Shown: positions 1-14,592, numbered from the stretch's first letter. The stretch is DNA of 64,000 nucleotides from Bryopsis sp. KO-2023 (GCA_030272585.1 BSYQ01000004.1:6510001-6574000), one strand, 5' to 3'. The notes: generated by a model not told the origin, from the sequence alone. Numbers and translations are program-made.

Positions 1-1
1 G

Positions 2-3000
2 GAAGACTTGAGGCGGCAGGTTCGTGAGAGGGACCAATCGATTTCAGGGTTGGAGACAGCCAAAAAAATGTTGGAGTTGGAAATGAAGGAGTGTAAAAAG
101 CAGTTGGAGAAGGCGGCATCGGTGGAGAGCCAATGTGCTGCACAAGAATCGAAGATTGTCGAGCTGGAGCGGAAATTGATGGAGGTGGCTAATTCTCGAA
201 TTGAAACAAATATCCTGCTTTTTGTTTGTTTTTATTAATACAGAATTGAAAACTCTTCCTCTTGATCAAATGTGGTGTTAGAAATTAGGGGAAAAAAATT
301 CCCCTTTTTCTAAAAAATTCGGACTTTTTCCAAAATCTTTTTTTTTTTTGTGCCGAACGCACATAGTTTGACTGCCAACCTTTGCAGGATCTTTTTGTTT
401 TAGAGGAATAAATTTTCTATGACAAGTATAATGGGAAAAAAATATGAGAGAGAAGTGCTGAAAAACGAATGTGGGTGGGTGTCTAGGCAAGCCGTGAGGT
501 TTCCTCGCTGAAGAAAACCTTGGACACCAAAGAGGACAGAATTCGGGAGCTCAGGTTGGCATTCACATCTGCAACAGATGCCGACTTAAAGGAAGCAAAG
601 CAGGAGCTAGAGAGAGTGTCGATGGACCTGGAACAAGCCCTCAAAGATGTGGTAGGATGAGTGCTTTTTTTTAATCTTCTTTTCTCTCTGCAAATGAAGC
701 TGAAATGCTCACATTTTGCCAATCCCGTTCGGCATTCCATAAAGAAGCCTGGAAAGACAGACACCCTGGCTTAATCGAAACCTCACTTTCTCATTTCGCA
801 TTGGAATGGCTTTTGTTCGATGAATTTTAGTCGGGTTGGAGAGGGCAGTTGTGTGTGACCTCCTTTGGGAATGTGGACGTGCAGAAATCTGAGCGGGCGG
901 CCAAGAGGGAGCTCGAGGGGAAAATGGTGAAATCTCAGGCTGACGCACTGGCTGTGAATGATCAGCTTTTGTCCAGCGCACAAAGGAGGGCCGAAAAAAA
1001 CCAAAGAGAAAATACTGCTCTGTGGGACACCCTCAAAGTCTTGATGAGAGAGGTGGGCATGGAAAAACTGACAAGTTCCCTGTCCATAGAACCCAACCAA
1101 AAACGGGATTTCACAAAATCTTCCCCCTTGATTTCAATCGTAAATTTGACTTCAAATAGCTTTCCCTCTAGCATTGATGGTTATGTGTTAAATGAGCGGT
1201 GCAGAAAAGCCAGGTTTGTATTGGCATCGAAACATGTAATGCTTGACCTTGCATGCACTTGGGAGCAATTTGATCTTCTTCCCCCCCCTCAGATTAACCT
1301 TGGAGTGATGTTCGGTCGATGTTAGATGAAGGAGGGGGTGTCCATCGCTCAAGATCAGGTGCATGCATGCATGACCTCTTTGCGAGACAAGTGTGCGTGT
1401 TGTGTGGATGCATCTTCCATCTCGGCCCCGCTCAAAGATGCCTCTCACATTGCAGAGCTTTGGCTCTCCGGAGACGCAGCGATCGAACCCCCGGAGCTGA
1501 TCAAATCCCATCTGGCACCGCTCATCGCGCATTCCATGAAATGGTGCATAGATTGCCTGACGTCTGAGTTGCATGCCCTGGACGAATCCCAGCAAGAGGC
1601 TGTGAAGGAGACCAAGGAGGTCAAGCTCCGATGTCAGACGGCTCGAAAGCAATTGGAAAAAGCTCTGAGAATCGGACAACTGCAGGCTCGCCGGTCAAAT
1701 CCAGATTTTGAAGGGAGTGCTTGTGGGGAAGAGTCCGGTGCGGACAGTGAGGGGGATGCATGTCTGGCGATGGATGCAGATTTGGGCGAGCTTGCAGAGC
1801 TCGTTGTCAGACATGTGAATGGCCTTGCATGGGTGGTGGAGTGTGGGGATGCTGAGCTGGGCAGTTTGAAGGAACAGGTGCAAAAATTGGAGTCCGCCAA
1901 GGGGGCATGTGAATCGACAGTGAAGGAACTGCATGCACAACTGGAGGAATCCAAGGTAATGTCCTAATATCAGTTGGCCATCTCATCCATATATGCCAGA
2001 CGAGACATGCATGGTCGTGTTGATGGGTCTCCCCACGGACATCCCTGTTCTCCGTGAGAATGCATTCCTCTGTGTGCTCTGTTTCCTTACTCTAGTTCAA
2101 GCTGTTTGAGGGGGGGGGGGGTGGAAGTGCACGTGCTCTGAAGTTTGCATCGTTGTTTGGGAGAGAGATTGGTTCTAAAATTGAAAAAGTGAGTGTAAAG
2201 GCTGTGGAGTGATTTGGGTTGTACAGTCAGAAGCTGTGGAGCTAGAGAAGAGACTTGTGGAATCTGAGGGGGGGTTGACTCATCGAGCGGTGACGCTTCA
2301 GAAGGAGGTGGCCAGTGCCTTGCGCCAGATAAAAGAAACGAAGATGGAGGCATCCACCATGGTGAACATACACACATAGGGCTCTGTTATGATCTATGTG
2401 TTCCATATATTTTGAGGAATATATAGCATGTATGTATATATTTATATATGATATGTTGTGTGTGCAGGTCGAAGAAGCCAGAAGAGAAAACAGTGAAAGA
2501 CTGGAGAGCAAGGCGCAAGAGTTGGAGGCGGAGCTGGAAGAACTGAAAAAAATAGCCAGGGCAGCTGAGAGTCAAGCAGACGAACTGCAGAAAGCCAACA
2601 TTAACCTGGGGCAGACCGTAGAGCACTTGGAAATGGAAAAGAAAGCTCTCTCAGAGCAAATAGTGGAAAGGGTCGATCAAAAGGATGTCGTCAGTAAGAA
2701 GGTGGTCGAATTGGAGGTGAGGTTTGCTTTGTTTCTGATGTCCTTTTCTATTTCAGATTTCTTGTACCAAGCCATTTCTTGCCTTTGTTTTTTTTGCAGC
2801 CCATCCACTGGGTGAATGAGTGATATGGGCCCATCTGATGTTTGATTTTTTTGAATTTTTTTTTCATTGCATGAGAAGGGCTCCAATCAAGAGCTGGAAT
2901 CTGAACTGAGTGTTGCCCGGAACGAAATCAAGAAAATGAAGTCTGAAATGTCACCCAGCAAATTCGTGTCAGCCATACAGATGGCAAGAATCGCGCTGGT

Positions 3001-6000
3001 TAAGAGAAGGCGGCGGGCCTTGTTTGCAGATGCTCACCACCACAAGGTGCTTTCTAAAAAACATCAATACGCTGCTGAGAAAGTCAGGGACCAATTACGA
3101 ACTGTGAGGCGTGAACTGCAGGTATGACAGACAGGTTTTCTATCGGTGCAGCTCCATGAGTGAGGCCTCGTTGACTGAAAGAAACTTAAACGTCAAATTA
3201 TGGCTTACCATTGTTTTTCCTTTTTTTTCCCAAATCAACGACCCCGTTCCTTCTACAAATGAGTTTGTTTGTTTTTGTTTGTTTGTTTGTTTCGTTCCCT
3301 CCATGTCAGACTGCTTGTGAAAAAGCCAAGAAGGATTCGGAAGAGCTCACGGCAGCAACAGGAAAAGTACAAAGGCTGGAAGTGTTGATTCCGAAACTGG
3401 AGGAAAGGCGCAGGTCTCAGGAGGACGAAAAGAAAAAACTGCAAGAAAAGCTTAAAGAGGTAGGAATAACCCCTTGAACTTGAAATTTATGAGATTATTG
3501 ATGAGATTGATTCCAATCTGTTTATATTCATGCTATCCTGAGGAATTTGACCAAAAATAAAACACTCCTATTGTCTTCCCCAGAAAGTTGCTGTAAATCA
3601 CAAAATAGTCGCCACTTGGGTGTACTTCAAAATCTATAATTAGCTCGATTGGATAAAGTTTGAGATGAATGACATTCTGGCTTCCCCACTCTTTTTTTTT
3701 TGCCCCCTTCCAACCCTGTAGACAGACACGGAGCTGACAACCCTCAATTCTCAAGTCCTCCAGCAAGTGAACAGGATTGACCAGTACGAGATGGACAATG
3801 AAAAGCTGGCATCCGAGTTGGACTCGGAAGCCACGAGGGTGCAAGATCTTTCGGCGAAATTGGTGGAAGCAAAAGCTCAGCTGGAAAAAATGGTCAATCT
3901 CTTGGTCACACTTCAGGTAGTAATAATAATAATAGAACAGCGCATTATGGCCTGTGGATTTGTTTTTTTCCTCAAGGACCAACTGCGCTGGAAGGCTTTT
4001 AGATCAAATGTGGTTGCATATTGTCTTACTGTTCAAGCCCTTGATTGTAGGAAAATATTTTTTTTGTTAATTATTGCAAATTCTAAGTAATTTCTTTGAT
4101 TATTTTTACAGGGGGAACATGCATCGACTCTGAAAGAACTGGAAACCCTGAAAGGGGTGCTACAGAAGGCAACTCAGCATGAAACAGAGCATCAGGTGAA
4201 TTCTTGCATCGGCAAGTAAAATGTATATTGGTTTCAGCTATGTACAACTGTTGTGTTTTTAGCAACTGGTAACGTAAGCAGAAAGAAAAATAATCCCTGG
4301 AAACTATTGAAAACATTTTCTGATATGAGCGTTTTTTGAGCCATTTTTCTTGTGAACTGTTGAATTTAGGTGAGGGTGTTGATGGACCGTCTGGAGCTGG
4401 TTGAGTCCGAAGCTCACGAAGCTGTGCAGGCAAAAATCGATGCAATTACAGAAAAAGAAATTATTCATAAGGAGCTGGAGAAAGTGAATGCAGAGTTCAA
4501 ACTCGTCAAAAAGGAATCTGTGAGTCTGATGGGGCCATTGCCCAGTTCTTTTAAATCATCATGAGCTGTTTATCTTTATTTTTTATTTTTTTTAATTTGG
4601 GGGTGTTTTTCGTTACTTCTGTACCTGGCAGGAGCTGGCTCTGGATTCGATTCAAGGAAATGTCTTACCATTGGCAGTGAGTCAACGGGAGGCCAATCTT
4701 TTGGAACATTCTGGAAAAAGCAACACCAGCTTGAGTTCCATAAGGACCCTGCACAGCGTGGTCGAACACCCAGGTGAACAGAAAAAACATTTTTCGGTTG
4801 TGAATGGAAAAGACAAGGAACTTGCGGTTCACTTTTGTGGAGCAGCGATTTGCACAATTGATGTTCTGTATTATTTTTTTTATTTTTTGTTTTTAACCTA
4901 ATCTCTGAAAACAACAAGAAAATGAAGAGAATGATTTTTTTTTTCATTCTAGAGAAAGCAATTGCTTGGCTAATAGTAGTTTTTCTGGTTCTTATTGATA
5001 ATGCACGCTTCTGCAGGCACCCCCAGCGGAGGTCAATTTCAGATAAACCCATTGATTGAAATGAGGCGGCAACAGAATGGCATCGAAAACAGACCAGCTG
5101 TTGAGGTGAGAACACTCCTAATTTCACTGAACCCTCACTGGGGTTCATTCGTTAAACAAAAAAAAGAAATAGTAAAGGAAAATAAAGGAAATAATGATAA
5201 AAATAAAATGAAATGAAATGGATAAATAAATACGTCAAATGAGTGATTTGGGCTCACCTCTCTTACTACAACAAATCAACTTCCCTGCGAGCTGCCCACA
5301 AGACATGTGTAGTTGATTCAAGGATGACTTGGGGTTTAAATACAGCAAGAAAAAGATTAACACTCGTGGACTGTAACGTAATTCCTGCAGAGTTCTGGGA
5401 CTCAGACATCGAAGGGTTCATTTATTTCAATGGAAGAGAAAGCCATCGAGTGTGCGCTACTAAAACCAGACGATAAGGAAAAGGCAGATGAGTGTCAAGA
5501 TGCAAAAACGACCAGACTTCAAGAACTCAGGGGTGCATTGGCGAGAGTCATGGCAGAGAAGGATGAGGTCGCCAAGAAACTCCAGGATGCCAACACAAAC
5601 TTGGTAAAATCTACGAACAGCACCTCCTGTTCAATCTTCCCTGCATAAGAAACGCGATCGTCCAGAACACAACAGATATTCACAGATTTGCCTCATACTC
5701 AAACTGACCAGTTAATGTATTCAACGATTGCACTAAAAATTGGTGAAAGAATTTGCTCCTTACGTTTCACATTTCCAATCTTGTTGCTGTTGACTGGTCT
5801 TGCAGGCTTCTGTGAAGGCAAACCATGACTCATCCGATCTAGACCTCAACAACATGGCGGAAAAACACAAGCACATGGAATCCAACATATTTTCCATCAT
5901 GGAATCGATGTCCGAAACAAAGCTGCATGAAGTTCTCGGAGAGAATTCGGCCATCAAACACATCGTTCTCGATGAAATCCCCACCTTCGACCAAGTTTGC

Positions 6001-9000
6001 TCCGAAAGCGACATAGGGACGATGTCTAAACTTGAATCGATGGTGGGAGGATTTCTGGAGTGTTTGATTGCCATAGATCGAATGGTGGTGGATGAACGGG
6101 CTGAGACGAAACTGAGTGTCGGGAATCTGGTGAGTATGATGGATGCCAATCTGGCGGTTCATGAAAGACAGGTGCGGGGAACTCTGGATGGGTTGGAGGA
6201 AAGGGTTAGTAAAGGGTCCAGGATGGTGGAAAGCGTGAGGGGTTTGATCGATGAAGTGAAAGGGCAGTTGGAGGAGAGTCGGGTTGCAGAATCTGTCAGA
6301 ACGGCCGAGAAGCAGGAGTCCAGTCAATTGAAGGTAAGGTCCATCTGTGGAGGAGCTGTATGCTCAAGTTTTTTAGGGTTTTTTTAAACTTGAAATTGAT
6401 ATTCAGGGTTATTCTGGGATTTGGGTTATTGTTTTTCTTAGTTTTACGCAGTGGGAGGAAACTGACAGGAGCTTGATTTCTCGGTGAAGCTAGCCACCAT
6501 AGGTGCATCATTCATACTTGCAATTTTTTCCCAAAAAATTTCAGAATATCGCTTCAGAAAGTATCAACATCTCTTTGCGAACCCTACCATTCAAACACCG
6601 ATGTTGATGCAACAATGAAAAGTCCCCTTCTTGCGAACAGGTCGATAGAGAAAATCTGCTGGAGGCGGCCAGGGAGCTTCGAGAAAAGCTGACCGAAGTT
6701 GCCAGGGAGAAGGAGGAGGCGATTGGCCAAGCCAACAGGTGCTACACAGAATGCCAAGAACTGGCAGAGGAGCTGAGAGAAGTCCAGTGCAGATTGGAAA
6801 GGGCGGCCGAGCATGAAGAGGACAAAGTCAATGTCATCGCAAATCTTGAAACCAAGGTGGGGGTTTTCTACACCTCTACGTGATTCCTGGATGTTCTGTT
6901 TTGATAAGTGTCTTTATTTATCTGTTTTTACATATGTGTATTAAATTGAAATGATTTTACTACACAAGGCATAAAGGCCGAGTGCAGCCCGTTCACGGAA
7001 ACGTGTTAAAGGCTGACTCAGAAGTAAACCACCGGTTCATCTCAATATCCAGATATGGCTCTCTTTTATAGATACGAATTCTATAGAAACTGATGTAAAA
7101 TACCTGGTAAAAAGAAAAAAAAATGAATAAGAATTCTTCGTGGATTCGACCAGTCCAGCAATTTATTTTCGTTTTGTTTTGCCAGGGGTGTGAACTGTCG
7201 GAAGCGTTGCAAGATAGCGAAGCTCGGCTGGATCAATCCGATCATTTGATCGAGGAGCTCAAATCAAGATTGGTGGAATCCATAGCGCAATCCGAAGGGA
7301 AAGATGAGCAGGTGTCCCATCTCAAGCTGGGTTTGAACACAGCATTAGAGAAAATCAGAATCTTACAGGAAGATGACCGACCGCTGTCCAGACAGGTAAT
7401 TCAGAGGGGGGGGGGGAAATCATGTCGAGAAAAAAAAAGAGCCGTCATGCCAAGCGGAATAGAGTGTTGACTTCCGCATGTGTCATGAGGAGTAAAATTG
7501 ACTGGTTAAGATATCTTGAGAGGATAATATTGACTGATTGAGCAGGGTTGTTCCCCAACCAATCCTGGTGGTTGTCCATATATCAGGGAAGAACACTGTC
7601 GAGGACGAACGTGGGAAGGTCATGTCCAGCATCCCCCATGAGAAGCCTCGATCTGAGCGACACCGATGGCAAATCAAAAGAGGAGAACCAACAAGAAATA
7701 TGCCATAGTTGCTGTGAATTGGAGTCTCGATGTTCCGAGCTGCAGGACAAGGTTAGATTAATACTGTTTCTTAAAAAACAATCAGCTACCGGTGGTTCTG
7801 TGCGTTCATCCCCTTAAGCAGAAGCTTCTTGTTCCAGAAAGTGTGAGATGGACATGTGGTTTGCAATATCACACTTCTCGTGTGGGAAAAGGTGTTAAAA
7901 GTACATATCTTTACTTGAATGTGATTGTTCACATCAAACTCCATCCTTAATTCAGTATTCGGACTGCATCTGTGTCCTAGAAACCCCCAATAAAACTGTT
8001 GCCAAAACTCAAGTGAACCATTCCAATCTCAGAAATACTGAACTAACAACTTCATGGTGTGCAACAGGTGAAATCGCTGGAGTCTGAACGAGATGAGCTG
8101 TCCCATCGATGTGAATGTCTGGCTCAGGAAATCAAAACAGCCCGAAGAGAAGCGAAAGAATCACAAGAGGCTGCTGAGGAGCTGGACTCCAAGGCAGAGG
8201 CGCTCTCGGAGCAGCTGGCCAACGTTTCAATTGCATCTGCCAGGGACAGGAGCGACTCTCTGATAGATCAATTCAAACGTGAAATCCGGGCGAAGGCTGA
8301 AATGATCGATGAGCTCATGGTGTGTAAAACGCAAGATGCATGTGTAACAAAACATACCAAATAGTCTTTTCTGCATGGAATTTTGAAATTTTTTAGATCC
8401 CCAACGAGGTATCTAAAATTCCTCCCGATCGGCCCATATCGCTCATACATTCATTCTGCTTCCAGCCTGGATTGTATTGTATTTCTCCGATACATAACTA
8501 ATTAACAATTTTAGGCAAAAGTTATGGAATTCGTTGCTATGGGAAAAGAAGATAAAAAAAGGGTTATTTCTGTTGCGTAGGTTCAGAAAAAGAAAGCTGA
8601 GGAGTCTTCCGCGCAATCCAGGGACACAGCAAACAAACTCCAGGATGAGAGTGTCAAAGCTTCGCACAGAATTCGCAATTTAGAATCGGAGCTTCAGACC
8701 ACTCAAAACAAAGTTCAAACATTAAAAGAAGATTTGCAACATGCAAAAGACACCACTCACCAGGTAAGCAGGAATCACAAAAAAAGAAAGAATGACAATT
8801 CATTCATTACATTAAATTTTCATTTCCATTACTTTTTTTATTATTTTTTTTTTGGGGGGGGATTAAGGTATTGAAACTCAGGCATACAGGATGGACATCA
8901 GAAAAGCTTCTTGAACCCCAAATTAGGTCAAGATGGTGGATTTTTTTTTCATTATTATATTATTATATTTTTTCTTTTTTTTTTTGGGGGGGGGGGGAAG

Positions 9001-12000
9001 AGGGAGCGTCTTTGTGGGGTTTTGTGCAAATCAAGAATGCAATGAACATGATGTACGAGGTGGTTGGACATTTTTCCAGGATGATAGCAGTGCCATTTCG
9101 GAATCGTTTGCATCAGAGTGCATGGAGGGTCCGAAAAATGGATTGCCCAACATGGAGAGAATTGTGAATCTGTGGAAATCGGCCTGCGATGCCCGGCAGC
9201 TGAGAGTGAGCGAACTCGAGAAAAGTGTGTCCGATCTCAAGGCCAACAAGAAAAAGGAAATCAAGGAGGTCCAGCTGGAGCTGGAATCGAAACAGGTAAA
9301 GGCAGTCCCCCTGCAGTTGGTTTTGCTTCTTGATGAGAGTTTTTTTACCTAAGCTTCTGCTGGAGTGTCGATGCAGTGATTGATTCTAGAGCGAAATCAT
9401 CCACCAGTTTGATACATCTGAATCAAAGCGCTAGCCCTTTTGAAAAGTTGTGTCGCCTGTTGGTTTTTCCCTCAGGATGAGGTGCTGACTCTGCGAAAGG
9501 AGATTTCCTCGGTAAAGAGCGAAAACGACAAGGCCATCATGGAGGCCAATGATCTGAGAGTGGAATTGGTCATGGCAAGGAGGGCCATCGATTCGAAAGA
9601 TGCTGAACTGAGTGATGGACTGGATCGATTGGCGAGACATGACGAAGAGGTGGTCAATTTCAGGAGGGAGGTGGAGCGAATGAGTGGGGACCTCGAGAAA
9701 GCAGAGAAAGAAAGCAAATGTGCCAAGAAAGAGCTGGATGAGGTGCAGAGTCAGGCGAAAGCTACGAAGGAGCAGATGCAAGAGTTTGAGGATGCTCTTC
9801 AGGTAATATTCAAACCACATATTAAAATATAGATATGTTGTTTAAGGGGAGGGGCGGGATCTTGATGGAATGGGTAAAGACAATAGGTGACTGTCGATGG
9901 GCATCGATACAACTTAGCCGAGGGGGAGAGTGTTTTTGGACCCAGCAAAGTCAACGCTAGTGCAGAAATAAATAATACAGTTCATTGCCAACAAGATATT
10001 GAAATAAATTTTGACTAAATATGATAATATTATTAGTTTATGGCTTTCCATCCATGTCTTGTGAACGTTTTGAGGGGGGGGGGTTATGGACCATCAAGCT
10101 TCTCATCCAGTGATTTTTTGCTGATCCCGAGTGACTGACATGGCTGCATGTGTGTGTGAATTTTCACAGGCGACTCTTGACGAATTGAACGTTTCCATTG
10201 GCATCTTTCAAGAAGCACTGGTGCCAACACCAGAGACTTCTGATTGTTCCGCAGTCAAGAATCAGAGCCGCAAGGGGGTTGCGGGAAGCCTGAAGGAAGC
10301 TGCCCAGAAGCTTCGGAAATGCTCTGTGAGGGTTCAAAAGAGGCTCCAGCAAGTGGAAATACAGACTGGATCTGCCGCCAACGAAATTGAGGACCTGGTC
10401 AAACAGCTCCAAGCACAGACAGCTGAAGCCAAGAGGTTGGCGGCAATCTATCTCTCTCCATATATATACTTTTTGACATGTATGCTGTGGATTTTTTTTT
10501 TGGGTCGTAAGCATCATGGGGGGTGAATTCAGATGACCTATAATTCACCTATGTACAAGCTCTGTTACGATAGTGCCGGAAAAATGCTCTACTCCCTGCA
10601 ATATGTTCACTTTTGGTTTTTGGCGACTGTTGTTTGGATAGGGCGGACCATGATTGCAAGTGCCTGATGGAAGTTTGCGAAAAGCAGTCCAGAGATGCTC
10701 ATCGATATCAAGAAAAGTGTTGCGCCTTGGAAAAGGACCTGGATGAGGTGCAAGCCGTGGTTGACCATTGGAAATCAGAAGTTAACAGAAAGGTAGAGGG
10801 TTCAACACCACACACCTTTATTGGGGGGGGCAACATGTGAGGTCAGGAGTCTTGCCGGTGTATGAATAGTGGTGGTGTTTTTAAGGAAAAAAATTCAGGA
10901 TCACCAATCCTATTACCAATTCATTGATAAATCTCGGCACAAAAAAATTGTGTCAGTACTTTTTTGTATCATGTTTTTATTCCGGAAGTGGTTTGCAGGA
11001 GAGTGAGATCACGAAGCTTTCAGAAGAAATGGATTCATTCAGCAGGAGGTCAGAGGAACTGGGGGCACTGGTGGCTGGGAAAACTGCGGAATGTGCAAAA
11101 GCGATTCGTGAGGTTGGAGCATGATCAGCCAGGCTTTTTTTCTTACTTCTAAGCTTTATCCCCGCTCCCCTCCCCCCTCCCCCCTCCCCCCGGTCAACAA
11201 CACAATTATGACAATGTGTCTATGTCTTCCCTTTGAAAGAAGCAAAATGACTAGGCTACATTGATGTTGAATTTTTGTGATTCTTGATGGGCTAAATACG
11301 CACACTTATTCATGCCAACACATTTGCGAACAGGAATTGTTACAAGTACAAATTTGTCCAAATGGCCAAGAGATCCCCCCCCCCCTTCTAAAAAGAAATG
11401 ACCGTTTCCTGGTTTGTTTTTCCTTTCCCTAGGTGGAACATGCACATCAAGAACTGAAAACTGCAAAAGAGAAGAACGCAGTCCTGGGTAGGAAGGTGTC
11501 TGAGCAGAGGCAGCTTCTCACTGTGACCGCCAGCGAATGCGAGAATGCCAAAAAGGACAGGGAAGAAGTCATTTCTCAGATCCGGTCATTGAAGGAGGAG
11601 CTGGAATCGTCTCATTTCAATGCCGACACTCTGGAGGAAAATTTGTCGAGGTATGATACATAACTGAATCCCTGGCTGACTGGCATTATCAATGCTGCCT
11701 TTTTGTTTCTGTGCAACTGAAACACACTAATAGGTATTAACTGTTCTTTTGTGCATATATACATACATATGTGAAATTGTGAAATTGAAATGATTTTACT
11801 ACACGAGTGCAGCCCGTTCACGGAAATGTGTTATAGGCTGACTCAGAAGTAAACCACCGGTTCATCTCAATGTCCATAACATACATATATGTATATTTCT
11901 TTCCTTTTTTTTCAAACAGTTTTTTTTTTTTGGGGGGGGGGTGATGCAGGAAGTCCATGGAGATTCGGGAACTCAATCACATGCTGAAAGCTTGGGAGGC

Positions 12001-12193
12001 AATGAGAGTGGGCAAAGATGCCCAAATATCAGCCCTCATAGAACGATGCCGCAGGCTGGAGCACCCCCGGAAGTCAAAGTCCTCCAGAGCGCCCGAAACA
12101 GAATCAGAACTTTGTTCGGAGCAAGGCAGCGACTGGGGGTCTGAGCTGCCCCTTCAAACCTCGTCAAAATTCTCTTCGAAAGGGATGGTTTAG
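2..12193 (+). CDS. long coiled-coil protein, 3' part (27 exons)
   Basis: Exons read as 2-184, 487-651, 885-1052, 1326-1955, 2227-2361, 2468-2716, 2879-3121, 3310-3459, 3722-3916, 4112-4195, 4370-4519, 4632-4773, 5017-5105, 5391-5603, 5806-6333, 6641-6856, 7186-7395, 7587-7751, 8068-8319, 8581-8763, 9080-9295, 9476-9802, 10170-10435, 10642-10792, 10999-11112, 11433-11650, 11950-12193. All GT-AG junctions keep one frame, giving about 1,960 residues to a TAG stop. The 5' end lies outside the window. Nearly every exon is Glu/Lys/Leu-rich heptad sequence typical of a long coiled coil. The least coiled part is the 5806-6333 exon, which is richer in Met and Ser. No motor head, kinase or membrane segment is seen. 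Such proteins usually act as scaffolds (centrosome or basal body, Golgi tether, nuclear envelope, myosin-tail-like), but sequence alone cannot choose between these. A decayed partial copy lies at 36.5-38.3 kb. Confidence 0.85.
6942..7054 (-). repeat. intronic short interspersed element, copy 1
   Basis: About 110 bases inside the intron 6857-7185. They match 11782-11876 in the same orientation, sharing the blocks GCAGCCCGTTCACGGAAA and AAACCACCGGTTCATCTCAA. Copy 1 carries about 17 extra bases near its AT-rich end. Reading the minus strand puts the AT-rich tail at the 3' end, as in a SINE or a truncated LINE end. Confidence 0.7.
11782..11876 (-). repeat. intronic short interspersed element, copy 2
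   Basis: Second copy, in the intron 11651-11949. It appears flanked by ACATACATAT on both sides (about 11760 and 11879), which would be a target-site duplication. Its tail (GTAGTAAAATCATTTC on the minus strand) recalls the 3' ends of the LINE remnants at 14.5 and 21.2 kb. Confidence 0.65.
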
Positions 12194-14520
12194 TTCATAT
12201 TCAGGGGCACTGAGTTGTGTAAATTAATGGGACTGGTTATGTCATCTGGGCATGTGAAATGATTCTGGTGGGTTGGTGTGAGAAGTTTAAGACGGAACAA
12301 GCAAGGAGGAAAAAAGGGGGGGGGGGGTTAAGTGGGGTCGTGTAAGAGATTAACAGATTTCTTCTGTCAGTGACTACCTTTTATGGTAATTTTCATATTT
12401 GGGTGCTTGATTTTCCAGTCTGCAAACCACCAGAAAACGAAAAACACCCACGTAGGTGCACCCAGGAATGTCCTCAGGGTGGGGTGGATGTTTCCGTCCC
12501 CACGGAGTCGCTCTTTCCAGCTGGCGCTGACGGTGTGGCTGATGATGTGCGAGAGAATTCACACTGCAAATGGCGGCACAATTAAATCAAGTTGAATATC
12601 CAGCATTGACAACTGCTCCATGGAAAGCATTCTCGAATGATGGTCGCCCACCAGCAGGGCGCCAAACCAGCTCTGCCCCCACAACGCCCGAAAGCACAAG
12701 CACGAACGATTTGAGCCCTTGACACCGTACGTACGAACGGCTGCCACCTCCACAGAAGCCCTTTGCTTTTTTTTGGCTCCGAAAACACCCCCCCCACGTT
12801 TGCACGGTCGGTGTGGTTCGAGGGACCAGGACCAGGGGATGGAACCCCAGTCAGAACGAAAAGGAAGAACACCCCACCCAAGAGGGATTCTGGATATTCT
12901 GTTGGGGGGGGGAGGCCAGGAACTGCATGTGTTGTGGCCAGCAGCCACAAACTGGCTCAAAAATGTGGGGGCAAGGAAATTCATAGGTGGCAACTGGGGG
13001 TTGAACCCCGATCGGAAGACTTGAGTTTAAGTCCTGGTCGAAAATGAATGAGGTGGATGACGAGGGCGAGCGCAACGTGGAACGAAAGCTTTAAAAAATC
13101 CTCGCTTAACCACATTCGACCGTAAAACATAACAGAGCAGTGTTGTGAAATGTATTTTGGAGATTCGATCGAATGGACAGAGTGAGCGAAAGGGGATTGT
13201 GATGAAGGCTTAGTGGGACCGATTGTGATGCTTCGTGTGAGTGCGAATGAATTGTGAGTAAAACAGTAAGGTGGTGTGGACAGTCTTTTTAAGAGGAACT
13301 GGGGAATCGAAAGTTCGTAACAACCAGACTTTTCTGAAGAGGTGTTTCGAGTGCTCGGTTTACTTTTAAAACAACAAGAGCAGAAAGTACTGTTGGTTGT
13401 GCGATACACAATTCGACCTGTACATATCACCTTCAAGCGGAGTTTTTTCCTAGTTTTCGTGCGTGGAATTTTGTTTTGTGAAGAGGAGGCTGTCCGGAAG
13501 TCGACCGCCCCCAGCACGCACATCCCAGCAAAGAATAGGGGAAAAGAAGGAAAAAGGTTGGGGGAACTTGCGTCTCATCGGCCCAAGGTTCTTTCGCCCT
13601 AAATTTTGAAGAGCCTTGACGACTCCACCACCGCAACGCAAATCCGAGGTCGAAACTTACTCGGGTCTCCAGCACGAGCCTTGTCAAAAAGCGACGCATC
13701 GCCCCTTTTTAACAGTTGGCCCCCGTTTCCTAATCTGAAAGGCGCCCCCCGCTGCTTCTGAGAATTTGGTGTCCCCGCAGGGTCTAGCGAGCATAAGGTG
13801 TGATTCGCTGTAGCGCGGCCTGCATTTCTTTCTGCATTTCTTTTTTTTTGCGTCCTTCGTGGAGGAGGAAATTTCTACCTGAGGCGATTCGGACACCAGG
13901 TCACGATACAGAAGAGCGGATTCTTTCCCTTAGTGGTTTTTCCGCATGAACGACTCCATGAACACCACCAGCAGCCCCAACAGCCAGCGAAGCACCGGTT
14001 CTGCTTCAGAGGGGGCCACCTCAACCTGGAGCTCCTGCGCTGATCCGCTTTTCCTGATTGACAAATTCCTGGAAGGAATCCCCAAAGTGTTGGAAGAACG
14101 CCTCGCGACCCCAGTGCAGGCTTTATGAGGATGATGGTGCAGATTTTTGATTGAAACTTGAAACAGGCACCAGGTGAATTCCAGATTCCTGAGTTTATGG
14201 AATGTAGCAAGGATGGGTGTTGTGCAACAATTTTCTTGGACATTTTTCGTGTAATTGTAATTTTTTTGTAAAACACAATATTAACTAAGCATCCACCACC
14301 CAGCATTCATCTAAAGCGTGTTTCGTAGGTTCCTTTCCACACCTAAAAAGGGTGTTCTAGGCCCCAATGGGTCTACACTTTGTCTTGAAACCATACTCCA
14401 AAACGTTCTTGGCACAGTCCTAGGACTGCCCCAGGCCTGGTCTAATGCTGTTCTCAAAAATTCTTAGCCTCTTATTAATCCGGTAACTCAAGGATGCCTT
14501 GCAGGCCCGATACCAAATGT
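12194..14520. other. intergenic, no supported gene except one small ORF
   Basis: The open frames here are short and mutually overlapping, with no conserved domain or splice-consistent chain. There are G runs near 12318 and 12904 and a TTGAACCCCG tRNA-B-box-like element near 13000. The only candidate coding stretch is 13946-14128, listed separately. Confidence 0.5.
13946..14128 (+). CDS. small hypothetical ORF or terminal exon
   Basis: A 60-codon frame with a Ser/Thr/Asn-rich first half and a more regular Leu/Ile-containing end (DKFLEGIPKVLEERL) that could form one amphipathic helix. It sits in a locally GC-richer stretch between the coiled-coil gene and the retroelement nest. I recognise no family. 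It may be the last exon of an unrecognised gene or chance. Confidence 0.2.
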   Translation: MNDSMNTTSSPNSQRSTGSASEGATSTWSSCADPLFLIDKFLEGIPKVLEERLATPVQAL

Positions 14521-14592
14521 TCGAGACTTTGGAATGATAATGATAATGATAATGATTACACTGTTGCCTGAGAAGCCGCTCAGCTTCTATCG

